Origin: Phycisphaerae bacterium RAS1
Lineage (GTDB): Bacteria > Planctomycetota > Phycisphaerae > UBA1845 > Fen-1342
DNA: 64,000 bases
Assembly: GCA_007859745.1 (NCBI GenBank)
Contig: SMLU01000003.1
Span: 434,001 to 498,000 of the forward strand
Direction: 5' to 3'
Below, one piece after another: positions 19,229 to 28,089 of this stretch. Each line of letters starts with the position of its first letter. Within the stretch, counting starts at the first letter, position 1. The notes beneath the pieces were generated by a model. It was not told the DNA's origin and did no database searches. It saw nothing but the letters and a program-made list of their open reading frames with translations. The translations under genes were made by a program, and so were the position numbers.

Positions 19229-22200
19229 CTACTTCGGATACACGCGCAGGATCGACCGCCCACCAACCAGGCCGTCGCCGTAGGCGCGCTGCTGCGTCAC
19301 CAGTGGAGATCGGAGCCAGTCGAGCAGCGCCCGCGCATCGGCATTCGGCGGCGGGGCCGGCGTCAAGCTGCCCTTCAGCTTGCCCTCCAGGATCGAGCAG
19401 CCGCCGACGGCCCAGAATTGGGTCGCGCGGCGGTCATCGGCGCACCAATCGAACATGCCGCCGAACATCTGCAGGTCTTTGCCGGCTTTGAGCGCCGCGA
19501 GGCTCCATACGCTCACGGTCGGCACGTCCAGTTGGCGGGCCTCGGCCGCCTTCAAGGCGTCGTCGGGCGTGTCAAACGGACCGCTCTCCGCGGCGTCAAT
19601 GTAAAAGATCGACCAGCCGCGCTGCGCCTCGGGCACATCCAGGTCGCTCCAAGCTGGGTCTGCCGGCGGCAAGGCGACGAGCTTCAGTTTCGCCCCGCCG
19701 CCGTCGGTCAATTCAGCGGGATATCCCGTCAGTCCGTCCGCGGCGCCGGCTTCAAACCCCTTGATCGGCTCGAAGGGAGGCGGCAGGCCGTCGAGCTTCA
19801 GCTCGACGCCGGCGACCGCCGGGTCGTCGTCCGCTTTCTTCAGCGCGGCCTCGGCCGCGGCGATCAAGTTGAACGCGGCGGCAAGCTTGCCGGCGGCGCC
19901 TTCGCTGCGGGCCTTGTCTACCACGGCGGCCGCCGCGCCGGCGACCGCAGCCTTTAACCCGGCCTCGTCCACGGCGGATGACACTTTCCACGATTTCTGC
20001 GGCTCGTCGTAGACAACGGAAACATCGACCACGAACTGCTGCTGCCGGCCGTCGGTCAGAGCAATGCGCTGCGTGCCCGAAGGCGGCTCATCGGCAGTCT
20101 TCCGCCAGACGCCGAGCGCGCCACTGAGCGGTGCGGCGGATTCGCCGGCGGCAACGTTGAGCGCCGCCAGCGCGTCGGCCAGCGGCGCGCGCGCCAGGCG
20201 GGCCAGTGCCACGATGTCGCGCGGCAGTTCCACAACCGGCGGCTGAGTCGTGACGAGATCCTCAAACGTGGGCCGCGTCACGACGGTCTGGCCGCCGTTC
20301 TGATTCTGCGGAGTCTGCCCGCCGTTGTCGTTGGTGTTTTCCGGAGCCGTGTTGTCGTTCTGATTGTCGGCGGCGTTCACGTTCTGCGCGCCGCCGTTGT
20401 CGTTCTGGTTGGCCACGGCGACGTTCGCGTTTGATGGCGCCGTGTTGTCGTTCTGGTTCACGGACGCGACGTTGTCGTTACGCGGCGCCGTGTTCTCATT
20501 GGTGTTCACGGCGGCGAGGTTGTCGTTGCGGTTTTCAGCCGCGTTTTCGTTGCGATTGCCGGCCGCCAATCCGCTGGCGTTGAGATTCTGGCCCTGGTTG
20601 TCGTTCGTGTTTGCGGCAATCCCGCCCTTGTTGGTGTTCTCGTTTTCCGGATTGGTCACCACCGGCTTGCCACCGCCGATGATGCCCGTCATGAACAGCA
20701 CCACCACCACCGCGGCGACGCCCAGCACGCCTCCGCCCACCGCCAGCGGCATCATCGACGACTTGGGCTGCGGCAGGGCCTCGAATTTCGCCAGCAGCGC
20801 CGCCGCCTCCTCCTTCTGCTGTTTCTCGACCACCGGATCATCGCGCAGCGATGCGGCTCGGACGGCGAAGTTGGGCGCCTTGCGGCCGCGCTGCTCCAGC
20901 TCGGCCGTGAGCGCCTTCAGCTCTTCGCCGATCTCCTTGCGCCGCGCGACGATCTTCGCCTTGATTTCCTTCTCGAGCGCCTTCAGGCGGGTCAGCGCGA
21001 GTTCCGGAACGCCGGCTTCTTTCTTCAGCAGGTCGGCCGCGTCACGGTAGGCGGCGGCCGTGTCGCCGCGCTTCGCCGCCGTCTCGATCGCAGCCACCTT
21101 GGGCATCCACTCCGCCAGCCGCACCGTCTGCTGGAGCAGCTCGGCGTGCTTGGTGGTCAGCGTTTTTTCGTATTCGAGGCCGGACGCGGCGCGGTCCAGC
21201 AGGTCGCGCGCGGCGGCGTACTCTCCATTGGCCAGCGCCGCCGTGGCCTCGCTCATGGCCCGCTTGGCCGCCTCGACCGCTTCGCGGCGATGCTGCTTCT
21301 CGAATTCGGCCAGCCGCTGGCGAATGGTGTCGGTGCGTTTCTTCGCCCAACTGGGCAGGTCCGGCGGCAGCGCCCCGAGGGATTCGCCGGACGAGGAGCC
21401 GCCCTTTTCCAGAAAATCGATCGCCGCGCGGGCCTGGCCGGATTGCAGCGCGCTCTCGGCCGCGACAATCGTCCGCAGGATGGGCTTTTGAGCCTGCACG
21501 TCGCTGCGGAGCGAGGTTGCTTTGGCTCGCAGCTCGTCCCAGACGTGCGGCGACGCGACGATTTCGGCGAGCAGCTCCTCGGCCGCGGTCAGGTCGCCGC
21601 CGGGGGCCAGCTTGGCGGCTTGTTCGAAGCGCTGCTCGAGTCGCTTGCGCTGCTTGTCGGCGAAGGACTTCTGGGCGGTCGCGATTTCGCCGCTGAGCTG
21701 GGCGACTTCTTCCTCAAAGCTGGCCGGCAGCCCCTTCGTGTCCAGCGAGGTCAGTTTCGCCGCGGCGCCGCCGAAATCATCTTTCTTGAGGCAGTCCTGA
21801 GCCGCCTGGAAGATGGTGATGGCCTGGCGATAGCGGTTGCAGCTTTCCTGAAGAGCGGTCGCTTTGCTTCGCGCATCCGCGGGCAACGCGTCCTTGAGAC
21901 TCAGGACGGTCTTCACGAGCGACGCGGCCTTGATCACGTCGCCGGCGTGATAGGCGGCGTCTGCCTTGGCGATGGAGTCGAGCGCGTCGTTGAGCGCCGC
22001 CTGCCGCGCCTCGGCCATCGCCTTTTCGACGCGGGTGATCAGTGTCGAGCGTTGTCCGGCGAGCTTCCGGGGCAAGCCCGAGGTCGGCATGGCCTGCAGC
22101 GCTTCGAGCGCCGACTCGGCGTCGCCGTCGCGGTATTTCTTCTCGGCGGCGCTGATCTGATCGAGAGCCGTCTTGAGCTGGTGCAGCCGCGTGCCCAGTT

Positions 22201-23953
22201 CGCCGCGGCGTTCCAGGAGCGAAGCGTCGTTGATGTCGAAGGCCAGACCTTCGAGCTGCTCTTCGAGCAGCGGCGCGTCAGCGTCGTCCCAGGCTTTCTG
22301 AGCTTCGTCGAGCGCCTGGGCATACTCGGCCCGCTTGGCGAGATCCGCCTCGACCTGGTCCTTGATGGCGCTGGCCTTGAGCGCCAGCGTCGGCGGAAGC
22401 GACGCGTCCTTCAGCAGTTCGCTCGCACGCTTCAGCGCTTCGTCGAGCTGGCTGCGCTCCAGCGCCTGGGTCGCCGCCGCCAGCAGGCTTTCCTGCTTCT
22501 TGCGACGTTTGGCGATCTCGTCGATCTCACCCAGCAGCTTGCGCGCCTGTTCGGCCAGCGAAGCGGGCACCGACGGCTGCTGCAGGGCGGCGTTGATCGC
22601 TTCGCGCGCGGCGTCGAACTCCCCGCCGTCGATGTACTCGCGCGCGTTTTCCAGATAGGCGCGCGCGAATTCCGCGGCGGCGGTGTCGCCCATCTTGTCG
22701 CGCTCGTCGCACTCGCGGCGCAGCTCCGCGGCGCGCGATTTCTGGGCCGCCTCAGCTTCGGCGGCGGCTTCGATCTCGCCCAGCAGCATGCGGCACTGCG
22801 CCGTGTCGCCGTAGTCGAGGGCGTGCTGGGCCTCGTCCAGCTTCTTCTGCAGCGCCCGCTGTTTCTGAATCTGCCCCTTCTTCGCCTCGACTTCCTTGAC
22901 GGTGGCCGTCAGCACGCCGCGCAGCATGTCGGGCATGGCCGCGTCGCCCGCCAGCGGCGCCGCCTGCCCGGCGAAGGCCTCCACGTCGCCGTCGTCAAGA
23001 TGCTTCACCGCGGCCGAGAGCGTCTTCGACGCCGCTTCCCACGCGGCCGGCGCGTGCTCCTTGAACACCTCGTCCAGCTCGGGCAGCTTGAAGCGGTTCT
23101 CGGGCGCGTGATCGAGCATGCGGCGAACGGTGGACGCCCAGGTCAGAATCTTCTTGTCCGCCGTATTGGCCAGCCCCTTGTCGTTGCGGTCGAACGTCTC
23201 CTTCCAGTCTTTCCGCTCGTCGCGCAGCTCGTACGGCTCGAGCACGAAAATGTAGTAATTCGGATTCGGCTCACCGAAATCGGCGCCGAACGGATGCGCC
23301 CCGGTCGCCAGAACAAACAACGTCGCGCCCAGCGAGAACTGGTCGGAGCGCGGGTTGAATCGCTGCCCGCCCTGCAGGAGCTCCGGCGGATAGTAGGTGC
23401 TGTTCCAGCCGCGCTCGCGCGTCTCCTGGTCGCCCAGCAGGCGCCAGGTGCCCGACAGGTTCATGCCGCCGGACGTCTGCGAGAAGCCCGGCTCGCAATG
23501 CAGCAGGCTCTGGCAATCGCGAACCACCGCCTCGAACGCGGGCGCGACGCCGAAATCGGAGAGCTTCACCCGGCCGGTGCGGTCGCGCAGCAGCGCACCG
23601 GGCTGTATGCCGCCGTGGGCGATCTTCTCGTCTTCAGATGCTTTCAGGGCGCGCGTCAGCGACCAGGTGAGCCACCAGATGGTTTCGATCGGTGGGCGAT
23701 CCTTGCCGCCGACGACGGCGGCCAGGTCCAGCGCCGCGGCCGGCTCGTGCGGAATGACGACGAAATCGCCCTGCTCGCGGATCGTCCCGTCCACACGCAG
23801 GATCGTGTCGCAGCGCGACGCCAGCTCCGCCTGTTTCTTCACCGCGGCGGCCAGCTTGGACAAGAGCGCGGCCCGCTCCTTGGCGCCGAGATTCGCCGGA
23901 AGCTCGACGATCCGCGCCTGGCTCAGCTTTGACTGGAAGGGTTCGAACGCCAA
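19229..23953 (-). CDS. Giant pseudokinase-like membrane protein with Asn-rich tract
   Basis: A 1574-aa protein. Residues ~1-320 have a kinase fold: DFG is present (LSDFGVAPA, ~133-135) and the C-lobe is clear (SDQFSLGATLFVLATGAHPF). The catalytic loop reads HGGIQPGALL (~113) instead of HRDxKPxN, and I see no glycine loop, so it is probably inactive. A long helical, TPR/coiled-coil region (~320-1050, rich in Ala/Glu/Leu) precedes a membrane helix (~1060-1085, VLGVAAVVVVLFMTGIIGG). A ~130-residue tract follows, built of Asn-x-Asn units (NRNENAAENRNDN and similar). The extracytoplasmic end (~1225-1574) is unrecognised. The next gene is the galactosidase. Confidence 0.8.
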   Translation of the reverse strand: MAFEPFQSKLSQARIVELPANLGAKERAALLSKLAAAVKKQAELASRCDTILRVDGTIREQGDFVVIPHEPAAALDLAAVVGGKDRPPIETIWWLTWSLTRALKASEDEKIAHGGIQPGALLRDRTGRVKLSDFGVAPAFEAVVRDCQSLLHCEPGFSQTSGGMNLSGTWRLLGDQETRERGWNSTYYPPELLQGGQRFNPRSDQFSLGATLFVLATGAHPFGADFGEPNPNYYIFVLEPYELRDERKDWKETFDRNDKGLANTADKKILTWASTVRRMLDHAPENRFKLPELDEVFKEHAPAAWEAASKTLSAAVKHLDDGDVEAFAGQAAPLAGDAAMPDMLRGVLTATVKEVEAKKGQIQKQRALQKKLDEAQHALDYGDTAQCRMLLGEIEAAAEAEAAQKSRAAELRRECDERDKMGDTAAAEFARAYLENAREYIDGGEFDAAREAINAALQQPSVPASLAEQARKLLGEIDEIAKRRKKQESLLAAATQALERSQLDEALKRASELLKDASLPPTLALKASAIKDQVEADLAKRAEYAQALDEAQKAWDDADAPLLEEQLEGLAFDINDASLLERRGELGTRLHQLKTALDQISAAEKKYRDGDAESALEALQAMPTSGLPRKLAGQRSTLITRVEKAMAEARQAALNDALDSIAKADAAYHAGDVIKAASLVKTVLSLKDALPADARSKATALQESCNRYRQAITIFQAAQDCLKKDDFGGAAAKLTSLDTKGLPASFEEEVAQLSGEIATAQKSFADKQRKRLEQRFEQAAKLAPGGDLTAAEELLAEIVASPHVWDELRAKATSLRSDVQAQKPILRTIVAAESALQSGQARAAIDFLEKGGSSSGESLGALPPDLPSWAKKRTDTIRQRLAEFEKQHRREAVEAAKRAMSEATAALANGEYAAARDLLDRAASGLEYEKTLTTKHAELLQQTVRLAEWMPKVAAIETAAKRGDTAAAYRDAADLLKKEAGVPELALTRLKALEKEIKAKIVARRKEIGEELKALTAELEQRGRKAPNFAVRAASLRDDPVVEKQQKEEAAALLAKFEALPQPKSSMMPLAVGGGVLGVAAVVVVLFMTGIIGGGKPVVTNPENENTNKGGIAANTNDNQGQNLNASGLAAGNRNENAAENRNDNLAAVNTNENTAPRNDNVASVNQNDNTAPSNANVAVANQNDNGGAQNVNAADNQNDNTAPENTNDNGGQTPQNQNGGQTVVTRPTFEDLVTTQPPVVELPRDIVALARLARAPLADALAALNVAAGESAAPLSGALGVWRKTADEPPSGTQRIALTDGRQQQFVVDVSVVYDEPQKSWKVSSAVDEAGLKAAVAGAAAAVVDKARSEGAAGKLAAAFNLIAAAEAALKKADDDPAVAGVELKLDGLPPPFEPIKGFEAGAADGLTGYPAELTDGGGAKLKLVALPPADPAWSDLDVPEAQRGWSIFYIDAAESGPFDTPDDALKAAEARQLDVPTVSVWSLAALKAGKDLQMFGGMFDWCADDRRATQFWAVGGCSILEGKLKGSLTPAPPPNADARALLDWLRSPLVTQQRAYGDGLVGGRSILRVYPK

Positions 23954-24303
23954 CGCTTGCTATCCGCTGTAGAGGCCGGAGCTTGGGGGCCGTGGATCGA
24001 TCGGGGGACCCACTACGAGACGATCAGCGGCGCCGGCGCCGGCGCCAGTCGTGTTACTATGAACGCTTCTCCGCGTCTGTCAAACCGCGGCTGCGACAGG
24101 GGCGCGTCCTCTCGGCGAATCGCGGACCGGACCGCATCCGCTCTGCGGGAAACTTCCGCAGCCTTCCGAGACCGGCCAGAGGCCGGTCCCCCAGACAAAC
24201 CCACCACTCGCGACGGATCGGCCGTCCGGTCTGCTCCGCACACACCACTTTGATATCGGATTGCCGGATTGGTGCATCGATTTGCGCGTTCGCGGCCCGC
24301 GGC
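23954..24303. other. 350-base intergenic gap between two reverse-strand genes
   Basis: It must hold the promoter of the pseudokinase gene and any terminator of the CRTAC1-like gene, which ends at 24304. The only structure I see is a family D half-repeat at 24169-24203. Short open frames here have no recognisable content. Confidence 0.5.
24169..24203. repeat. Family D half-repeat
   Basis: GACCGGCCAGAGGCCGGTCC is a hairpin (GACCGGCC-AGA-GGCCGGTC) followed by CCCCAGACAAACCCA. It matches the right arm of the complete pair at 59918-60009. Confidence 0.8.
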
Positions 24304-26133
24304 CTAGCGCTGGAACGGGAGCGTCTCGATCACCCCCCCGCGGCCTTCGCCGACCACGTACGTCGCGCCGCCCTGAAGCACGCCGGCGGTCTGAAAAAAA
24401 CCGCTCGGCCAGCGAACGTCGATCGCCCCGCCGGGGGCGCCGCCGATCACGAACGTCGCCGCCAGCTCGCTCTGCGAGAGATACGACCCGCCGGTGCGGA
24501 ACATGCAGGTGTAGCTCTCACCGCTCGACACGCGACAGCGGACCTGGCAGCCGATCCCGTCATACTCCTGCCACGCTCCGCGGAGCGTGACGCGTACGAC
24601 GTTGGGCGGCGCGGGCAGGTCGTTGCGCAAGAGCCGCGGCCTTCCACCGTTGACAGTCAGCAGCAGATCGAGATCGCCGTCGTTGTCGATGTCCGCGTAC
24701 GCCAGTCCGCGGCCGGCTCCGGGCTGATTGAAATCCGGCCCGACGCTGCCGGAAATGTCCGCAAATCCGCCGCCGCCGTCGCCGCGGAAGAGCTTCAGGG
24801 CCGAGCCGCCCGCGTCCGCGGCGGCGCGTTCTCGCGGCGCATCTCGCGCGACGACTAGATCCGCGAATCCGTCCAGATCGACGTCGGCCATCACCAAACC
24901 GAACGTCCCGCCGCATTCCGGCGGCAGCCCAGCCGCCGCAGCCCGATTCTCGAACGCGGCGCCTTTGTCCGATCGCGTCATCAGCGACAGCGGCTCGCCG
25001 GCGGCCGCGCCGATCGCGATCCACGGCATGCCGTTGTTCATCCATTCGCACGAATCGACGCCGCGGCTGGACCGCACCGGTCCGCCCGCCGGGGCGAACC
25101 CGATCTTCGCGGCCATCTCCTCAAACCGCGCCACGCCGCTGCGCTGATAGGCGAAGTTCGGCTCGCCATCGTTGGTGACGATCAGGTCGGGCCGGAAATC
25201 GCGGTTGAGATCATCCACGACTACGGAGAGCGAGCGGCCGCGCGGATTGAACAACCCCGCCGAGCGCGTCACCTCTACCAGCCGCCCCTCGCCGACGTTC
25301 TGAAACAGCCGGCAGGTTTGCCCCGGGTAGGCCTCGGCGCCCTTTCCGGCGGGCACGGCGGCGGCCTGCGGCGACCAGGCCGCATAATTGCAGACGAAAA
25401 GGTCGAGCTTGTGATCCAGGTCGAAGTCCAGCCACGCGGCCGCGGTCGACCAGTCCGCCGCGCCGCCCGCGGCGCCAGCATCCTCGTACTGCATCAGCGA
25501 CGCCGTCGCGTCGACCAGCACGCCGCCCTCGTTGAGCAAGAGCACGCAGCGGCCGACGCCCGTCAGAAACAGGTCGATGTCGCTGTCATGATCGTAGTCG
25601 GCGGCGGCGAACGCCATGCCGCAGAAATCGACTTGGGCCAGCCCCACCGCCTCGGTCGCATCGCTGAACGTGCCGTCCGAGTTGTTGAGATAGAGCCGCG
25701 GCGACCGTTTGCCCGCGTCGGCGGCCTGACCGGGCAGCGGGCCGCCGTTGATCAGCAGGATATCAGGGCGGTGATTGCAGTCGAAATCAAGGAATCCGCC
25801 GCCTGCGCCCATCGTTTCAGGCAGCGTTTTGGATTGCGAAACGCCGTTGAAATGTACAAAGTCGACGCCGGTTTGCTGCGTAATGTCGACGAACGTCGGC
25901 GTGCGCGGCGCGGGGCGACTCGCGGGGCGCGAGGCGGACGGCGGTTGCGGCGCGGGCGCGGTTGCGGTCGCGGCCGGGAGCGCGTGGGAGGTCGGCGACG
26001 CCGGCGGCGACGACCCGCATCCGCTCATCAGCAGAAGAAGTGCGACCGTTGCTTGAAGCCGCGGGGGCGCGCACGCCCTCGCAGTCACGATCAGGTCCTC
26101 GCGCCACGCGCCGCGCCGTTTCCGCATGCTCAT
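24304..26133 (-). CDS. CRTAC1/ASPIC-UnbV-like FG-GAP repeat lipoprotein
   Basis: A 609-aa protein with a lipobox (LLLMSGC, ~39) and a Pro/Ala-rich linker. From ~85 the protein is FG-GAP/VCBS repeats: PTFVDITQQTGVDFVHFNG, GGGFLDFDCNHRPDILLING, AADYDHDSDIDLFLTGVG, DIDNDGDLDLLLTVNGG. The Asp/Asn-rich loops are calcium sites of an integrin-like beta-propeller. The end (VRVTLRGAWQEYDGIGCQV and IDVRWPSGFFQTAGV) matches the ASPIC/UnbV domain. Such proteins are very common in planctomycetes; a function in binding or adhesion is assumed, not shown. Its ATG at 26133 abuts the TAG of tmk, so the two share a transcript. Confidence 0.88.
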   Translation of the reverse strand: MSMRKRRGAWREDLIVTARACAPPRLQATVALLLLMSGCGSSPPASPTSHALPAATATAPAPQPPSASRPASRPAPRTPTFVDITQQTGVDFVHFNGVSQSKTLPETMGAGGGFLDFDCNHRPDILLINGGPLPGQAADAGKRSPRLYLNNSDGTFSDATEAVGLAQVDFCGMAFAAADYDHDSDIDLFLTGVGRCVLLLNEGGVLVDATASLMQYEDAGAAGGAADWSTAAAWLDFDLDHKLDLFVCNYAAWSPQAAAVPAGKGAEAYPGQTCRLFQNVGEGRLVEVTRSAGLFNPRGRSLSVVVDDLNRDFRPDLIVTNDGEPNFAYQRSGVARFEEMAAKIGFAPAGGPVRSSRGVDSCEWMNNGMPWIAIGAAAGEPLSLMTRSDKGAAFENRAAAAGLPPECGGTFGLVMADVDLDGFADLVVARDAPRERAAADAGGSALKLFRGDGGGGFADISGSVGPDFNQPGAGRGLAYADIDNDGDLDLLLTVNGGRPRLLRNDLPAPPNVVRVTLRGAWQEYDGIGCQVRCRVSSGESYTCMFRTGGSYLSQSELAATFVIGGAPGGAIDVRWPSGFFQTAGVLQGGATYVVGEGRGGVIETLPFQR

Positions 26134-26832
26134 CTACCCGAACCGCCGCGCCAGCTCGCGCTCGATATCACTGAAAACCGCCTCCGCCTCGCGCGACGCA
26201 TCCAGAACAACCACCGGGGCGGGGTAGACGTCCGGCAACTCGAGATACAGCGAACGCACGCGGCGATGGTACTCCAGGGGGCGGCGCTCGATTGCGTCGG
26301 GCGCGGCGCCGTCGAACATCGACTTCTGCCCGGCCACGTGGGCCGCGTCGCCGCGCCGCGCGTTCCTGCCGACGTGCCGCGGGTCACGCCCGGTGCGGGC
26401 AAAGCCCACCTCTGGTGGCACGTCGAGCACGACCGTCAGGTCGGGCCAGTTGTCGTCCACGGCGAGCGCGCCAAGCCGAATCACCAGCTCGCGCGGCGTA
26501 CCGGAGGCGACCTGGTAGGCGCAGGTCGAGGAGATGAAGCGGTCGCAGAGCACCGTCTCGCCGCGCTGGAGCGCGGGGCGGATCACTTCGTGCAGTAGTT
26601 GGGCGCGCGATGCCATGAAAAGCATCGCCTCGCAGCGCGGGGCCATTTCATTCAGATCGAAGTCCAGCAGAAGGTGCCGCACGCGCTCGCCGATCGCCGT
26701 TCCCCCGGGGTCCCGCGCGCGACAGCAGCGGCCGCCGGCGGCCGTGATCCGGCGCTCGAGGCGGTCGAGCTGTGCGCCCTTGCCGGCGCCGTCGGGGCCG
26801 TCGAAGACGATGAATTTTCCGGCGAGGTTCAC
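26134..26832 (-). CDS. tmk: Thymidylate kinase
   Basis: A 232-aa cytoplasmic enzyme that phosphorylates dTMP to dTDP. It starts at GTG 26832, one base after the stop of the upstream lipoprotein gene. The P-loop FDGPDGAGKGAQ (~10-21) is visible, with the DR motif in CDRFISSTCAYQ and the RDPGGTAIGERVR segment. The LID region (~145-170) reads RTGRDPRHVGRN, unlike the plain type I or II LID. Length is slightly above the usual 205-215. The stop abuts the start of the CRTAC1-like gene. Confidence 0.93.
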   Translation of the reverse strand: MNLAGKFIVFDGPDGAGKGAQLDRLERRITAAGGRCCRARDPGGTAIGERVRHLLLDFDLNEMAPRCEAMLFMASRAQLLHEVIRPALQRGETVLCDRFISSTCAYQVASGTPRELVIRLGALAVDDNWPDLTVVLDVPPEVGFARTGRDPRHVGRNARRGDAAHVAGQKSMFDGAAPDAIERRPLEYHRRVRSLYLELPDVYPAPVVVLDASREAEAVFSDIERELARRFG

Positions 26833-26833
26833 T

Positions 26834-27721
26834 TCAATTCTTGATTTTCAGCTCGCGCAGCAGTTTCACAAAATCCGCGCGGGCGGCAGTCATCGTCGCC
26901 TTCGGGCCGGTGCCGCGGAAAAACCAGGGACCGCCGGAGCCTTCCACAATCGCGCCCAGCAGCATGTACTCGGACTCGGTCGTCTTGCCGGTTCCACCCG
27001 CCATCTGCGGCGACGTGTAGAACCCGTTCGCCTCGACCATGTGCACCGTGAGCTGATCGTGGGCGAATGTCTCGCGCTTGATCGCCGCGGCGTCGAGCGG
27101 GCCGCCTTCCTTGTTCTTGAAAAAACTCACCCAGCGGTCGATGTTCATGTCCACCCCGCCGACGGCGCCCTGGCCCGGAAAGTGCGTGACGACGACTTCC
27201 GCCGTCCCGCTGTCGCCGGATGCGAGCGGGACCTCGAAGTGGGCGATGCGCGGCGACCCTGGGGCGGGCGCCACTGTTTTCCAGGCGGCCGGCGCCTCGA
27301 TGAAAATGCCGCCGCCGGGCATGCGACCGCCGTGCGGGCTGCCGCCGGCGGGCTGAGAGGCGGCGTGCGGGTCGCGCCCCGTGGCGGCCATGGCGCCCGG
27401 GGCGTTGCTGGACTGCAACGCGCGACGGACAGCGGCGATGTCCTCCTCTGATGGCTGCGATCCGGCGGGCTTCGGCGCGGCATCGGGTCTGGGCGAAGCC
27501 GCCGGCGCCTTTTCGCCCGAGGGTGCGGGAGGCTGGGCTTGCGCAGCCGAATTTGTGTTCGTTGCCGCCGCCGGCGAGCCGCTTTGTGCGGACGGCGGCC
27601 GTTCGCAGCCAGCAAGCATGAGGGAAAAGCCGCACAGGCCGGCCGCGAGGACGCGCGCCGCGCCGCTGTATTGGGCGGCCAAGCACGCCGATCGTCGAGA
27701 ATAACCCTGAATTCGAAGCAT
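26834..27721 (-). CDS. Predicted lipoprotein of unknown function
   Basis: A 295-aa protein with a lipobox (LMLAGC, ~40), a low-complexity Pro/Ala/Ser/Gln linker (~45-140) and a C-terminal domain (~145-295, FIEAPAAWKTVAPAPG to FVKLLRELKIKN). The domain shows alternating strands (EVVVTHFPGQG, YMLLGAIVEGSGGPWFFRG) and a closing helix. Similar 'may bind or fold unaided' domains follow Pro-rich linkers in planctomycete lipoproteins, but I do not recognise a named family. It is the first gene of a tight set with tmk and the CRTAC1-like gene. Confidence 0.65.
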   Translation of the reverse strand: MLRIQGYSRRSACLAAQYSGAARVLAAGLCGFSLMLAGCERPPSAQSGSPAAATNTNSAAQAQPPAPSGEKAPAASPRPDAAPKPAGSQPSEEDIAAVRRALQSSNAPGAMAATGRDPHAASQPAGGSPHGGRMPGGGIFIEAPAAWKTVAPAPGSPRIAHFEVPLASGDSGTAEVVVTHFPGQGAVGGVDMNIDRWVSFFKNKEGGPLDAAAIKRETFAHDQLTVHMVEANGFYTSPQMAGGTGKTTESEYMLLGAIVEGSGGPWFFRGTGPKATMTAARADFVKLLRELKIKN

Positions 27722-27864
27722 GTTTGCACTCCAAGATCTTCGCCAGCGGCAGCGACCGGCGGAATTCCGCCTTCGCCTTCGACTTGCGGTACATCTAACC
27801 GCAACCGGCCCGTACGGCTACCCCGCGCGGCGGCGATGCCAGCGTTGGGCCGCATCGGCGCCGG

Positions 27865-27971
27865 GTACTGGTCAAGTTTGAACCCGGCGCGGAGAGCATC
27901 GGCGTCCCGCCGGTGCGAGTGCAGAATTGCACCGGCGGGACGCCGATGCTCCCCGCAAACTTGACCAGTAC
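27865..27971. repeat. Nested palindrome: 16-base outer arms around a family B repeat
   Basis: Outer arms GTACTGGTCAAGTTTG (27865-27880) and CAAACTTGACCAGTAC (27956-27971) are exact inverses. Inside lies a family B pair (GCATCGGCGTCCCGCCGGTG ... GCACCGGCGGGACGCCGATG). It occupies the gap between the divergent lipoprotein and propeller genes. Confidence 0.92.
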
Positions 27972-28089
27972 TGCCCGAGGCACTCCGTTTGACGTTTCCG
28001 CAGGCGGCGAATAGGCTCCATAGTCCGCGCCGCACGCGGCGAGGTATGCCGCGGCGCGCCCGCCCGGACCCTGGATTCGGGAACCTCCC

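Noticed and set aside
20280-20680. A minisatellite in non-coding DNA with repeating GTTGTCGTT-like units
   Set aside because: On the reverse strand these bases encode the Asn-rich tract of the pseudokinase; it is coding.
17431-23932. Long open frames on the plus strand opposite the galactosidase and pseudokinase genes (up to about 930 codons)
   Set aside because: They have no start with ribosome site, no recognisable domain, and arise from GC-rich codons on the opposite strand of the real genes.
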